A DNA stretch of 64,000 nt, taken from NCBI RefSeq assembly GCF_052113205.1, contig NZ_JBFRCU010000007.1, positions 77,395 through 141,394 on the forward strand. The letters run 5' to 3'. The notes beneath the pieces are model-generated. The model was not told the origin of the DNA and ran no database searches. It was given only the letters and a program-made list of their open reading frames with translations. The DNA comes from Inquilinus sp052113205 (GTDB lineage: Bacteria > Pseudomonadota > Alphaproteobacteria > DSM-16000 > Inquilinaceae). Of this stretch, positions 43,870-53,405 are shown one piece after another. The translations under genes were made by a program, and so were the position numbers. Every line of letters begins with the position of its first letter. The stretch's first letter is position 1.

Positions 43870-44865
43870 TTATGGAGCCTTCGTTGCCTGACCCTGAAAG
43901 AAGTTGATGAGATGCCGGGAGACGAAGCCCGGGTTCTCATCCGGCAGCCAATGCCCGGTCTCCGGCGCTACGGCGCCGGAGACATTATCCGCAGCCTCCT
44001 TGGCCATATCCAGCTCCTTCCAGCCATTGCTCCGCTCGCCGGCGAGCGCCAGGACCGGCATCGGCAGCTTTGCCTTCAGGAACTCCTTGAACCGCCGTTC
44101 GTCCTCGGGAAAGGCGCGATACAGCTCGAAGCCCGCGCGCATTCCGCCGGGCGCGGCATAGGCCCGCGCGTAGACGGCCAGATCCTCGTCGGCGATCGGC
44201 GCGGCGAGCCGCTTCTTCATGAAGTCCGAGATGTACGCATACTCATGCCCGGCCACGAGCATCTCGGCGATGTCGCGCTGCTGGTGCAGGCCGAAATGCC
44301 AGAGCTCCGGATCGGGCTTGTGGATCGCTTCGTCCCAGACCCGCGTGCCGGGCACCGGCACGTCGAGCATCGCGAGCCTGGCGACTTCGTCCGGCCATTG
44401 CGCGGCATAGGCATAGGCGACCATGACCCCGATGTCGCGGCCGACAAGATCCACCTTCGCCGGACCCAACTGGTGCACGAGGTCCCGGATGTCGGCCGCC
44501 ATGGTGGCCTTGTCGTAGCCGTCGAGCGGCCGTTCCGACTCGCCCGCACCACGATAGTCGACCGCCACGACGCGGAAGCCCGCCTTGGCCAGCTCCGGCA
44601 TCACGCGCCGCCATGTGTACCAGGTCTGGGGCCAGCCATGGAGGAGGACGACCAGTTCGCCATCGGTCGGACCGCCGATCACATAGTGCAGCCGCACACC
44701 GTTCGCGTCCGCGAACCGATGGGAAAAAATCGTGTCGAAATCGGCCGGCAGGCCGGTCCGCGAGGAGAGCGGCCCGGGCGTGTCCTGGGCATGGCCGGGT
44801 GAGACGGCGACGCAGAGGCACACTGCGAGCGCCGAAAGCAGGGCGATCCACGAATGTCGAATCAT
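43870..44865 (-). CDS. Exported alpha/beta hydrolase of the epoxide hydrolase/dehalogenase type
   Basis: A 331-residue protein with a signal peptide (SPGHAQ, cleavage near residue 26). The oxyanion motif is HGWPQTW, the nucleophile is an aspartate, D144 in VGRDIG, and the catalytic histidine is in PETGHWLPDE. An Asp nucleophile indicates epoxide hydrolase or haloalkane dehalogenase chemistry rather than an esterase. Start at ATG 44865 (MIRHSWIALL); the frame is open upstream to 44931 but that part lacks a leader. Periplasmic location is expected. Confidence 0.88.
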   Translation of the reverse strand: MIRHSWIALLSALAVCLCVAVSPGHAQDTPGPLSSRTGLPADFDTIFSHRFADANGVRLHYVIGGPTDGELVVLLHGWPQTWYTWRRVMPELAKAGFRVVAVDYRGAGESERPLDGYDKATMAADIRDLVHQLGPAKVDLVGRDIGVMVAYAYAAQWPDEVARLAMLDVPVPGTRVWDEAIHKPDPELWHFGLHQQRDIAEMLVAGHEYAYISDFMKKRLAAPIADEDLAVYARAYAAPGGMRAGFELYRAFPEDERRFKEFLKAKLPMPVLALAGERSNGWKELDMAKEAADNVSGAVAPETGHWLPDENPGFVSRHLINFFQGQATKAP

Positions 44866-44994
44866 GATCAGATCCAATGCTGGTCGGCTGCATCGAAGGC
44901 CTGCCCGCAGGCGCTCCGGGGGCGCACCCACCGTTTCAATCGCATTGCCGGCGAGGGGTTCCCTTTCCTCGAGCCGCGGGCTTCGCGGCCGACT

Positions 44995-45020
44995 GGAACG
45001 GCGCAGCCTCGGGCGCCGTT
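44995..45020 (+). promoter_or_regulatory. EcfG-type general-stress promoter (rightward)
   Basis: GGAAC at 44995-44999, 17 bases, then CGTT at 45017-45020: a perfect match to the alphaproteobacterial EcfG consensus. The expected start lies about 30 bp before the DUF2231 gene. Confidence 0.75.
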
Positions 45021-45059
45021 GGACTAGGACTGCATCCTTAGTCGCCGTGGGATATTGCG

Positions 45060-45512
45060 ATGACCAGAGCCGATCTCGGCCCGACCGCCCACATCGCCCA
45101 TCGTCCGATCCACTCGATGCTCGTGTCGGTGCCGATCACCTGCTTCGTCGGCACGCTCTTGACCGACATCGCCTATTGGCGCACCGCCGAGATGATGTGG
45201 GCCGATTTCTCCGCCTGGCTGGTCACGGTCGGCGTGATCCTGGCCTTTTTCGCCGCGATCGCCGGCCTGATCGACTTCCTGGGCAACCGCCGGGTGCGGG
45301 CCGTGGGCCCGGCTTGGCCGCATGCGATCGGCAATGTCGTCGTGCTGGTCCTGGCGGCCCTGAACATGCTGATCCACACCCGCGACGGCTGGACCTCGGT
45401 GGTGCCGTGGGGGCTGATCCTCTCGGCGGCGGTCGTCCTCATCCTTCTGTTCACCGGCTGGATGGGCTGGTCGATGGTCTATCGCCACGGCGTGGGAGTG
45501 GCAGAGCGATGA
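45060..45512 (+). CDS. DUF2231 membrane protein
   Basis: A 150-residue membrane protein with four hydrophobic segments and the opening HIAHRPIHSMLVSVPITCFVG, typical of DUF2231. ATG 45060. It lies under a perfect EcfG-type promoter and its stop overlaps the start of the sugar dehydrogenase gene (ATGA). DUF2231 proteins often occur beside PQQ sugar dehydrogenases and may act as membrane electron or heme partners; this function is not established. Confidence 0.85.
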   Translation: MTRADLGPTAHIAHRPIHSMLVSVPITCFVGTLLTDIAYWRTAEMMWADFSAWLVTVGVILAFFAAIAGLIDFLGNRRVRAVGPAWPHAIGNVVVLVLAALNMLIHTRDGWTSVVPWGLILSAAVVLILLFTGWMGWSMVYRHGVGVAER

Positions 45513-46836
45513 ACGGATTCCGTGCCCTGAGGCCTGCGGCGCTGGCGCTGGCCGCCGCCGCCTCGGTGCTTGTCCTCGCGGCCTGCAACGAGGAAGACTT
45601 CGACACCGGCAGCCAGATCGGCGCCAACCCCGTCTTGCCCGAGCCGCAGCAATATCTGTTCCCACCGATGCATCTCGCCTCCGTCGTCGGCTGGAAGCAG
45701 GGCGAGGCGCCGACGGTCGCGAAGGGGCTGAAGATCGAGGCCCTGGCCACCGGCCTCGAGCATCCGCGTTCGCTGTTTGTCCTGCCCAACGGCGATGTCC
45801 TCGTGGTCGAATCCAAACCACCGGGGGTCGAGCCGATCCGGCGGCCCAAGAGCATCGTGACCGGCTGGATCGAATCGCTGGTGACGGGCGGCGGCGATCT
45901 GCCGAGCAACCGGATCACGCTGCTGCGCGATGCGGATGGCGACGGCAAGCCGGAGACGCGCAGCATCTTCATCGACCATCTCAGCTCGCCCTTCGGCGTG
46001 GCGCTCGTCGGCAGCGACCTCTATGTCGCCAACACCGATGCGATTCTGCGCTTCCGCTACAACACCGGCGACACCAGCATCACCGCCCCCGGCACGCTGC
46101 TGACGCCGCTGCCGGGCGGCCCGATCGACCATCACTGGACCAAGAGCCTGGTCGCCAGCCGGGACGGGTCGCTGCTGTATGTCGGCGTCGGGTCGAACAG
46201 CAACGTGTCCGAGAACGGCATGGAGGCGGAGAAGAACCGCGCCGCGATCTGGGAGGTCGACCGGCAGAGCGGCCGCTGGCGCCTGTTCGCGACCGGCCTG
46301 CGCAACCCGAACGGGCTCAGTTGGGAGCCCGAGAGCGGCGCGCTGTGGGCGGTGGTGAACGAGCGCGACGAGCTGGGCCCAACCTGGTGCCGGACTACAT
46401 GACCTCGGTCAAGGATGGCGGCTTCTACGGCTGGCCCTACAGCTATTACGGCCAGCATCTCGACCCGCGCGTCCAGCCGCAGCGCCCCGACCTGGTGGAG
46501 AAGGCAATCGTCCCGGACTATGCGCTGAGCTCGCATGTCGCGCCGCTGGGGATGGCCTTCACCACGGCGGACGCGCTGCCCCAGCCCTATCGCGGCGGCG
46601 CCTTCGTCGGCGAGCATGGCAGCTGGGACCGGGGCGAGTTCAACGGCTACAAGGTCGTGTTCGTCCCGTTCAGCGGCGGGCATCCGAACGGCAAGGCGCA
46701 GGACGTGGTGACGGGCTTCCTGAATGCGGATGGCGAGGCGCGGGGCCGGCCGGTCGGCGTCGCGGTCGACAAATCCGGCGCGCTGCTGATCGCCGACGAC
46801 GTCGGCAACACGGTGTGGCGGGTCACGGCGGAATAG
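45509..46836 (+). pseudogene. PQQ-type sugar (L-sorbosone-like) dehydrogenase, frameshifted
   Basis: Starts at ATG 45509 overlapping DUF2231. The leader has a lipoprotein-like LVLAACNEE (Cys near residue 30). The beta-propeller opens with LATGLEHPRSLFVLPNGDVLVVES. At about 46376-46381 (GGCCCAACCTG) one base is missing: the upstream frame ends soon after NERDELGP, at 46402, while the downstream frame continues naturally NLVPDYMTSVKDGGFYGWPY to 46836. Joined, the protein would be about 442 residues, normal for the family. Either a real inactivating deletion or a sequencing error; if intact it would oxidise an aldose in the periplasm. Confidence 0.82.
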
Positions 46837-46892
46837 CTGCCGGCGTCGTGAAGCAGGAGGCATCACCCGGCGCCTGGGCTCCGCGCTTCCCT

Positions 46893-48080
46893 TCAGCGGT
46901 TCGCCTGGCCGGGCAGGATCGCCAGCCCCTCATCGGCGACGATCTGCTCCTCATCCGTCGGGACCACCAGGATCCGGGCGGCGCTGCCGGCGGCGTCGAT
47001 GCGGCCGGCGTTCCGCGCATTGAGCCGGTCGTCGGTGCCGAGGCCCAGCCACTCCAGCCGCCGGCAGATCCGGGCGCGGATCTCCGGCTGGTGCTCGCCG
47101 ATGCCGGCGGTGAAGACCAGGGCATCGAGCCCGCCGAGCGTGACGGCGAGGCCGGCGATGGCTTGGGCGATGCGGAAGGTGAAGATGTCGAGCGCCTCGC
47201 CGGCCGACGGGTCGGCGCTGGCCAGCAGGTCGCGGGTGTCGCCGCTGATGCCGGACAGGCCGAGCAGCCCGGCGCGGTGATACAGCAGGTCCTCGACCTC
47301 TTCGACTGTCATGCCGTCCGGACCGAGCAGATGCAGCAGCACCCCGGCGTCGAGCGCGCCGGGCCGGGTCGCCATCGGCACCCCGTCCAGGGCGGAGAAG
47401 CCCATCGTCGTCTCGACGCTGGCGCCGTCCTTGAGGGCGCAGAGGCTGGCGCCGCTGCCGAGATGGGCGACGACCACCCGGCCCGCCGCCAGCTCCGGAT
47501 GGTCCCGGCACAGCGCGTTGGCGATGAAGCGGTAGGACAGGCCGTGGAAGCCGTAGCGCTTGATGCCGCGGTCATGCAGCGCTCGCGGCAGGGCGAAGCG
47601 GCGGACCTCGTCCGCCTGGCCGGCATGGAAGGCGGTGTCGAAGGACGCGGTCTGGACGATGCCGGGCCGCAGCGCGCCCATGGCCTCGATCAGCCGCAGC
47701 GCCGGCGGCTGGTGCAGCGGCGCCAGCGGCACCAGCGCCTGCAATTGTTCCAACACCTCGCCGGTGATGCGGACCGGGCCGGTGAAGGCCTCGCCGCCAT
47801 GCACCACACGGTGCCCGGCCAGGGCCAGGCCGTTGAGGCCGAGCCGGTCGTCCAGCACCTGCAGGCAGCCGTCGAGCACGGCCTGCAGGTCAGCCGGATC
47901 CGCGGCGCCGATCTCGATGGTTTCGGAGACGCCCTCCGCCTCCAGCCGCAGCGCCGGCGGCCGCCCCTTGAGGTCGAGCACGGCCTTGGCGCGGCGCACG
48001 GCCTTGCCGCCGCGCTCCTCGAACAGGCCGAGCTTGATCGAGGAGGAGCCGGCGTTGAGGGCCAGGATTTCGAGCGGCAT
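46893..48080 (-). CDS. ackA: Acetate kinase
   Basis: A 395-residue acetate kinase: ALNAGSSSIKLGLFE at the start, HRVVHGGEAF, RYGFHGLSYRFIA, VAHLGSGASLCA, and the C-terminal FTAGIGEHQPEIR. It converts acetyl phosphate and ADP to acetate and ATP. Its start overlaps the phosphoketolase stop (TGATG), so acetyl phosphate from phosphoketolase is handed directly to an energy-yielding step. No phosphotransacetylase gene lies here. Confidence 0.96.
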   Translation of the reverse strand: MPLEILALNAGSSSIKLGLFEERGGKAVRRAKAVLDLKGRPPALRLEAEGVSETIEIGAADPADLQAVLDGCLQVLDDRLGLNGLALAGHRVVHGGEAFTGPVRITGEVLEQLQALVPLAPLHQPPALRLIEAMGALRPGIVQTASFDTAFHAGQADEVRRFALPRALHDRGIKRYGFHGLSYRFIANALCRDHPELAAGRVVVAHLGSGASLCALKDGASVETTMGFSALDGVPMATRPGALDAGVLLHLLGPDGMTVEEVEDLLYHRAGLLGLSGISGDTRDLLASADPSAGEALDIFTFRIAQAIAGLAVTLGGLDALVFTAGIGEHQPEIRARICRRLEWLGLGTDDRLNARNAGRIDAAGSAARILVVPTDEEQIVADEGLAILPGQANR

Positions 48081-50455
48081 CAGTCGAACGGCGCCGCGGT
48101 GCCGCGGCTCGGCCAGCGCCAGTCGGCGACGTCGGGCATGTCGCGGCCATGCTGCCGGACATAGTCGTGATGCTCCGCCAGCCGGTCCTGGAACCGGCGG
48201 CGGGCGCGGTCGGCGTCGGCGCCGAGCTGCGGCAGGCGATCGATCGCGGCGATGGCGAGGTGGAAGCGGTCCAGCTGGTTCAGCACCACCATGTCGAAGG
48301 GCGTGGTGGTGGTGCCTTCCTCGCGGAAGCCGTGGACATGGAAGTTGTCGTGGTTGGTGCGCTTGTAGGTCAGGCGGTGGACCAGCTGCGGATAACCGTG
48401 GAAGGCGAAGATCACCGGCCGGTCATGGGTGAACAGGCCGATGAAATCCTCCTCCGGCAGGCCGTGCGGGTGCTGCTCCTTCGGCTGCAGCGCCATCAGG
48501 TCGACGACATTGACCAGACGGATGCGCAGCGCCGGCAGGTGCTCGCGCAGCAGCGCCACGGCGGCGACGGCCTCCAGCGTCGGCACGTCGCCGGCGCAGG
48601 CCAGCACCACGTCGGGGTCGCCGTCGCCCTCGTTGCTGGCCCAGCCCCAGCGGCCGATGCCGGCCCGGCAATGGGCGGCGGCCTGGTCGATGTCCAGCCA
48701 TTGCGGCGACGGCTGCTTGCCGGCGACGATGACGTTGATCCGGTCATAGGTGTGCAGGATGTGGTCGGTCACCCACAGCAGCGTGTTGGCGTCCGGCGGC
48801 AGGTAGATGCGGACGATGTCGGCCTTCTTGTTGACGACATGGTCGATGAAGCCGGGGTCCTGGTGGCTGAAGCCGTTGTGGTCCTGCCGCCAGACATGCG
48901 AGGTCAGCAGGTAGTTCAGCGACGAGATCGGCTGCCGCCATTCCAGTTCGCGGCTGACCTTCAGCCATTTGGCGTGCTGATTGACCATCGAATCGACGAT
49001 GTGGATGAAGGCCTCGTAGCAGGAAAACAGGCCGTGCCGGCCGGTCAGCAGGTAGCCTTCCAGCCAGCCCTGGCACAGATGCTCGCTCAGCACCTCCATC
49101 ACCCGGCCCTCATGCGCCAGGTGAACGTCCTCGGGCAGGATATCCTCCATCCACACCCGGTCGGTGACCTCGAACACGGCGTCGAGGCGGTTGGAGGCGG
49201 TCTCGTCCGGCCCGACCAGGCGGAAGGTCTGCGGGTTCTGCCGGATGACGTCGCGCAGCAACTGGCCCATCGCCTTCGTCGCCTCGCCATGGCTGCCGCC
49301 GGGCTCCGGCACGTCGAGAGCGAAGCTGCGGTAGTCGGGGACCTCCAGCTCCTGGCGCAGCTTTCCGCCATTGGCGTGCGGGTTGGCGCCCATGCGGCGG
49401 TCGCCCTGTGGTGCCAGGGCCTGCAGCTCCGGCACCAGCCGGCCGGACTCGTCGAACAGCTCCTCCGGCCGATAGCTGCGCATCCAGGCCTCGAGCTGGG
49501 CGAGATGCTCCGGCTTGTCGGCCAGGCCGGACAGCGGCACCTGGTGCGACCGCCAGAAGCCTTCGGTCTTCAGCCCGTCGACCTCCTTCGGCCCGGTCCA
49601 CCCCTTTGGCGTGCGCAGGATGATCATCGGCCAGGGCGGCCGGGCCATGCCGTCGGCCTGCGTGCCGGTCCGGATCTCGCGGATGCGGTCGACGATGATG
49701 TCGAGGGTGGCGGCCATGGCCTGGTGCGTCGGCGCCGGGTCCGAGCCCTCGACGAAATACGGCTCGTAGCCGAAGCCCTGGAACAGCCGCAGCAGCGACT
49801 CGTCGGTCATGCGGCCGAGGATGGTCGGGTTGGCGATCTTGTAGCCGTTCAGGTGCAGGATCGGCAGCACCGCGCCGTCGGTCTTCGGGTTCAGGAACTT
49901 GTTGGAGTGCCAGGAGGCGGCGAGGGGCCCGGTCTCGGCCTCGCCGTCGCCGATGACGCAGGCGACGATCAGCTCCGGGTTGTCGAAGGCGGCGCCGTAG
50001 GCATGGGCCAGGGCGTAGCCCAGCTCGCCGCCCTCATGGATCGACCCCGGCGTCTCCGGCGCGGCATGGCTGGGGATGCCGCCGGGAAAGGAGAACTGCC
50101 GGAACAGCCGGTGCATCCCTTCCCGATCCTGCCGGATCTCCGGATAGATCTCGGAATAGATGCCTTCGAGATAGGTGTTGGCGACCACCGCCGGCCCGCC
50201 ATGGCCGGGGCCGCAGATGAAGATCATGTCGAGATCGTCGCGGGCGATCACCCGGTTGAGATGGGCGTAGATGAAGTTCAGCCCGGGCGTCGTGCCCCAA
50301 TGGCCGAGCAGCCTGGGCTTGATGTGCCCGATCGCCAGCGGCTGCTCCAGCAGCGGATTGTCGAGCAGGTAGATCTGCCCGACGGACAGGTAGTTCGCCG
50401 CGCGCCAATAGGCGTCGAGCTTGGCGAGGTCCGGATCCTTGATGTCTGGCGACAT
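48080..50455 (-). CDS. xfp: Xylulose-5-phosphate/fructose-6-phosphate phosphoketolase
   Basis: A 791-residue TPP-dependent phosphoketolase. Landmarks are GHWGTTPGLNFIYAHLNR, the TPP motif IGDGEAETGPLAASWHSNKF, and the C-terminal YPQLVHRLTYKRTNHDNFHV. It splits xylulose-5-P or fructose-6-P to acetyl phosphate and an aldose phosphate. The ATG at 50455 follows GAGGAG. Forms a two-gene operon with ackA: a carbon-saving route to acetate that bypasses the lower glycolytic decarboxylation. Confidence 0.96.
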   Translation of the reverse strand: MSPDIKDPDLAKLDAYWRAANYLSVGQIYLLDNPLLEQPLAIGHIKPRLLGHWGTTPGLNFIYAHLNRVIARDDLDMIFICGPGHGGPAVVANTYLEGIYSEIYPEIRQDREGMHRLFRQFSFPGGIPSHAAPETPGSIHEGGELGYALAHAYGAAFDNPELIVACVIGDGEAETGPLAASWHSNKFLNPKTDGAVLPILHLNGYKIANPTILGRMTDESLLRLFQGFGYEPYFVEGSDPAPTHQAMAATLDIIVDRIREIRTGTQADGMARPPWPMIILRTPKGWTGPKEVDGLKTEGFWRSHQVPLSGLADKPEHLAQLEAWMRSYRPEELFDESGRLVPELQALAPQGDRRMGANPHANGGKLRQELEVPDYRSFALDVPEPGGSHGEATKAMGQLLRDVIRQNPQTFRLVGPDETASNRLDAVFEVTDRVWMEDILPEDVHLAHEGRVMEVLSEHLCQGWLEGYLLTGRHGLFSCYEAFIHIVDSMVNQHAKWLKVSRELEWRQPISSLNYLLTSHVWRQDHNGFSHQDPGFIDHVVNKKADIVRIYLPPDANTLLWVTDHILHTYDRINVIVAGKQPSPQWLDIDQAAAHCRAGIGRWGWASNEGDGDPDVVLACAGDVPTLEAVAAVALLREHLPALRIRLVNVVDLMALQPKEQHPHGLPEEDFIGLFTHDRPVIFAFHGYPQLVHRLTYKRTNHDNFHVHGFREEGTTTTPFDMVVLNQLDRFHLAIAAIDRLPQLGADADRARRRFQDRLAEHHDYVRQHGRDMPDVADWRWPSRGTAAPFD

Positions 50456-50555
50456 GCCGAATGTCTCCTCAACGCCGTTGCCGATGGGGGTGACGGGTTT
50501 CGGTGTGCGCCGGCGCTCCTGCTCCGCCGACGAGGACTGGGCTCCGTCGCAATGC

Positions 50556-52145
50556 TCAGCCCGCCGCGCCGGATTGTCCGCGGCGCAGCAGCAGCGCGAC
50601 CGGGACCATCAGCATGGCCACGATCGCGAGCGCCTGGAACACGTCAATATAGGACAGCAGCGTGGCCTGGTCCTGGACCAATTGGCCGATCCAGTCGAAG
50701 GCCTGCTGCCGCGCCGTCGCCTCGGCCGCGCCCTGGGCCATGAAATGCGCGGTGGCCTGGTCCAGTCCGAGCTGATAGGGCAGGGCCGAGGGCGAGGCAT
50801 GGCCGGCGAGATAGCTCTGGTGCACCTGGGCATTCCGGGCCAGGAGCGTGGTCGACAGCGACACGCCGATCGAGCCGCCGAGATTGCGCGCCACGTTGAT
50901 CAGCGCCGCCGCCTGGCCGGTCTTGTCGGGCGGCAGGTCGGCATAGGACGCGGTGGTGATCGGCAAGAACAGGAAGGGCAGGCCGATCATCTGGAACACC
51001 CGCGACCAGGCGAAATAGCTGAAATCCGCGTCGGGCGAGAGGGTGGTGAAGTGCCACATCGCCAGCGCCACCACCGCCATCCCGCCCATGATCAGATATT
51101 TCGGCGACACCAGGTTGGTGAGGCGGGAGGAGATCGGCATCAGCACGAACATCACCAGCCCGCCCGGCATCAGCGCCAGCCCGGCCCAGGTGGCGGTGTA
51201 GCCGTACTGCTCCTGCAGCAGCTGCGGCAGGATCTGGGTCGAGCTGTAGAGGATGGCGCCCACCGCCAGCATCACCAGGCAGGTGGTGCCGAACTGGCGG
51301 CGCAGCACCAGCCGGATGTCGACGATCGGGTCCTTGCGCGACAGCTCCCACGGCACCAGCAGGACCAGCGACAGCAAGGAGATCATGGCGAAGGTGACGA
51401 TGAAGCCGGAGTCGAACCAGTCCTCGCGCTGGCCCTTGTCGAGCATGACCTCGAGGCAGCCGAGCCACAGCACGACCAGCACCAGCCCGATCCAGTCGAC
51501 CTTCAGCCCGCCGGCCAGGGCCTTCCGGCGCTCCTGCTTCAGCACGTCCGGCTCGACCAGCAGCCACTGCACCAGGGCCAGCGAGGCGATGCCCATCGGC
51601 ACGTTGATCAGGAAGATCCAGTGCCAGGAATAGTTGTCGGTGATCCAGCCGCCGATGGTCGGCCCGAAGGTCGGGGCGACGATTACGGCGATGGCGTAGA
51701 TGCCGAAGGCCTGGGCCCGCTTCTCCGGCGGGAAGCTGTCGGCCAGGATCGACTGCTCGCTCGGCGCCAGCCCGCCGCCGCCGAGCCCCTGCAGCACCCG
51801 GCAGACGATCAGCATCTCCAGGCTGGTCGCCATGCCGCACAGCAGCGAGCTGACGGTGAACAGGGCGACGCAGATCATGTAGAACCGCTTGCGCCCGACC
51901 ACGCCGGACAGCCAGCCGCTGATCGGCAGCACCACGGCGTTGGCGACGAGATAGCTGGTGATCACCCAGGTGCTCTCGTCCTGGCCGGCGGCGAGGCCGC
52001 CGGCGATGTGGCGCAGCGCGACATTGGCGATCGAGGTGTCGAGCACCTCCATGAAGGTGGCAATCGAGACCACGCCGGCGATCAGCCATGGGTTGCGGCT
52101 GCCGGCGGCGGAGCGGCTGCCGGCAGCCTCGGCCGCGGCGGTCAT
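50556..52145 (-). CDS. DHA2-family multidrug efflux MFS transporter (EmrB-like)
   Basis: A 529-residue inner-membrane transporter with about 14 hydrophobic segments. The family start FMEVLDTSIANVALRHIAGGL, and motifs WVITSYLVANAVVLPISGWL and RVLQGLGGGGLAPSEQ mark the EmrB/QacA group. Its start overlaps the HlyD-type partner stop by 4 bp. Together they should form a drug pump across both membranes with a TolC-like channel encoded elsewhere. Confidence 0.93.
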   Translation of the reverse strand: MTAAAEAAGSRSAAGSRNPWLIAGVVSIATFMEVLDTSIANVALRHIAGGLAAGQDESTWVITSYLVANAVVLPISGWLSGVVGRKRFYMICVALFTVSSLLCGMATSLEMLIVCRVLQGLGGGGLAPSEQSILADSFPPEKRAQAFGIYAIAVIVAPTFGPTIGGWITDNYSWHWIFLINVPMGIASLALVQWLLVEPDVLKQERRKALAGGLKVDWIGLVLVVLWLGCLEVMLDKGQREDWFDSGFIVTFAMISLLSLVLLVPWELSRKDPIVDIRLVLRRQFGTTCLVMLAVGAILYSSTQILPQLLQEQYGYTATWAGLALMPGGLVMFVLMPISSRLTNLVSPKYLIMGGMAVVALAMWHFTTLSPDADFSYFAWSRVFQMIGLPFLFLPITTASYADLPPDKTGQAAALINVARNLGGSIGVSLSTTLLARNAQVHQSYLAGHASPSALPYQLGLDQATAHFMAQGAAEATARQQAFDWIGQLVQDQATLLSYIDVFQALAIVAMLMVPVALLLRRGQSGAAG

Positions 52146-53239
52146 CGCACCGTCACGGTCGGCACCACCGACATGCCGGGGCCCAGCGGCAGGTCCGGCG
52201 GCTGGTCGAACACGATCTTCACCGGCACCCGCTGCACCACCTTGACGTAGTTGCCGGTGGCGTTCTCGGCCGGCAGCAGGGCGAAGGCGGTGCCGCTGCC
52301 GAATTGCTGGCTGTCGACATGGCCCGGGAAGTCGCGGCCGGGATAGGCGTCGATCGAGATCGAGACCGGCTGGCCCGCGCGCATGAGGTCAAGCTGAGTC
52401 TCCTTGAAATTCGCGGTGATCCAGATCTCGCGCGGCACCAGCATCATCAGGCTCTGGCCCGGCGAGGCATAGGCCCCCCGCGCGGACGACAGATTGGCGA
52501 CGCGGCCGGCGACGGGTGCCGTCAGCACGGTCCGGTCCTGGTTCGCCTGGGCCTGCTGCAGCGAGGCCTGCGCCTGCTCCAGCTCGGCCCTCGCGCTCTG
52601 CGCCTGGGCCTGCAGCACACCGAGTTGTTTGTCCGCGGCGGTCAGCGACGCCTGGGCACCGTCGAACTCGGCTTGCCGCTGCCGCAGATCCGTCGATGCC
52701 TGGTCCGCCCGTTGCTGGGTGCCGGCGGCGGTCTTCACCAAATCCTGGGCCCGCTTGTTCTCGTCCTCGGCGAATTGCAGCGCGGCCTGGGCGGCGGTGA
52801 CCTGCAGCCGGGACTGGTCGACCTTCGCCTTCTGCGCTTCGATCTGGGCCGCCACGTCCGCGATGTTGGCCTGCGCCTGGTCCACCTTGGCGCGGGCCTG
52901 GGCCAGGGCGGCGGCATAGTCGCGGTCGTCGATCCGGGCCAGCACGGCGCCGGCCTCGACCAGCTGGTTGTCGGTCACCGGCACATCGACGACGGCGCCG
53001 CTGACCTGCGGGCTGACCGACACGGTGCGGGCGTCGATGAAGGCGTCGTCGGTGCTCTCGTAATTGCGGGCATGCAGCCACCACGCGACGGCGCCCGCCA
53101 GCAGCACCACCGCCGCGACCGAGCCGATCAGCACCGCCCTTCCATGCCGGGCGAGGAAGCCGCGGCGGTCCCCGGGCTCGGCCGGCTTGCGGTCCTCCGC
53201 CGCCGGCGTTTCGGCGCGTGCTGCATCGTCTGGAGTCAT
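52142..53239 (-). CDS. HlyD-family membrane fusion protein (EmrA-like)
   Basis: A 365-residue periplasmic adaptor. One N-terminal membrane anchor (VLIGSVAAVVLLAGAVAWWL, about residues 33-54), a lipoyl half ESTDDAFIDAR, a long coiled-coil rich in Ala and Gln, then TAPVAGRVANLS and PVSISIDAYPG. First gene of the efflux operon; ATG 53239. It is divergent from the PoxB-like gene across about 165 bp. No local regulator gene is present. Confidence 0.92.
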   Translation of the reverse strand: MTPDDAARAETPAAEDRKPAEPGDRRGFLARHGRAVLIGSVAAVVLLAGAVAWWLHARNYESTDDAFIDARTVSVSPQVSGAVVDVPVTDNQLVEAGAVLARIDDRDYAAALAQARAKVDQAQANIADVAAQIEAQKAKVDQSRLQVTAAQAALQFAEDENKRAQDLVKTAAGTQQRADQASTDLRQRQAEFDGAQASLTAADKQLGVLQAQAQSARAELEQAQASLQQAQANQDRTVLTAPVAGRVANLSSARGAYASPGQSLMMLVPREIWITANFKETQLDLMRAGQPVSISIDAYPGRDFPGHVDSQQFGSGTAFALLPAENATGNYVKVVQRVPVKIVFDQPPDLPLGPGMSVVPTVTVR

Positions 53240-53346
53240 GGCTTGCCCCCGCGATCGGTCCCGATCGGTGCGTGGTCCTGCCCTAGCAACAGGAGGGGCC
53301 GCCGGTCTGGCTCAACCTGCGACGAATTTTCCCTGGACCGCCCGCC

Positions 53347-53372
53347 GGAACGGCCTTTTGGCGGCGGCTGTT
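53347..53372 (+). promoter_or_regulatory. EcfG-like promoter for the PoxB-like gene
   Basis: GGAAC at 53347-53351, 17 bases, TGTT at 53369-53372; one mismatch to consensus. It lies 34 bp upstream of the ATG at 53406, a normal leader length. Confidence 0.6.
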
Positions 53373-53405
53373 GCCCAGGCGAACCCCAAACGCAGGAGAA
53401 GCGAG

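Noticed and set aside
44865..44965. An EcfG promoter for the exported hydrolase
   Set aside because: GGAAC is present on the leftward strand, but no CGTT-like element lies at 16-17 bases.
48149..50743. An 864-codon rightward open frame opposite phosphoketolase
   Set aside because: Antisense shadow; the leftward frame is a full phosphoketolase.
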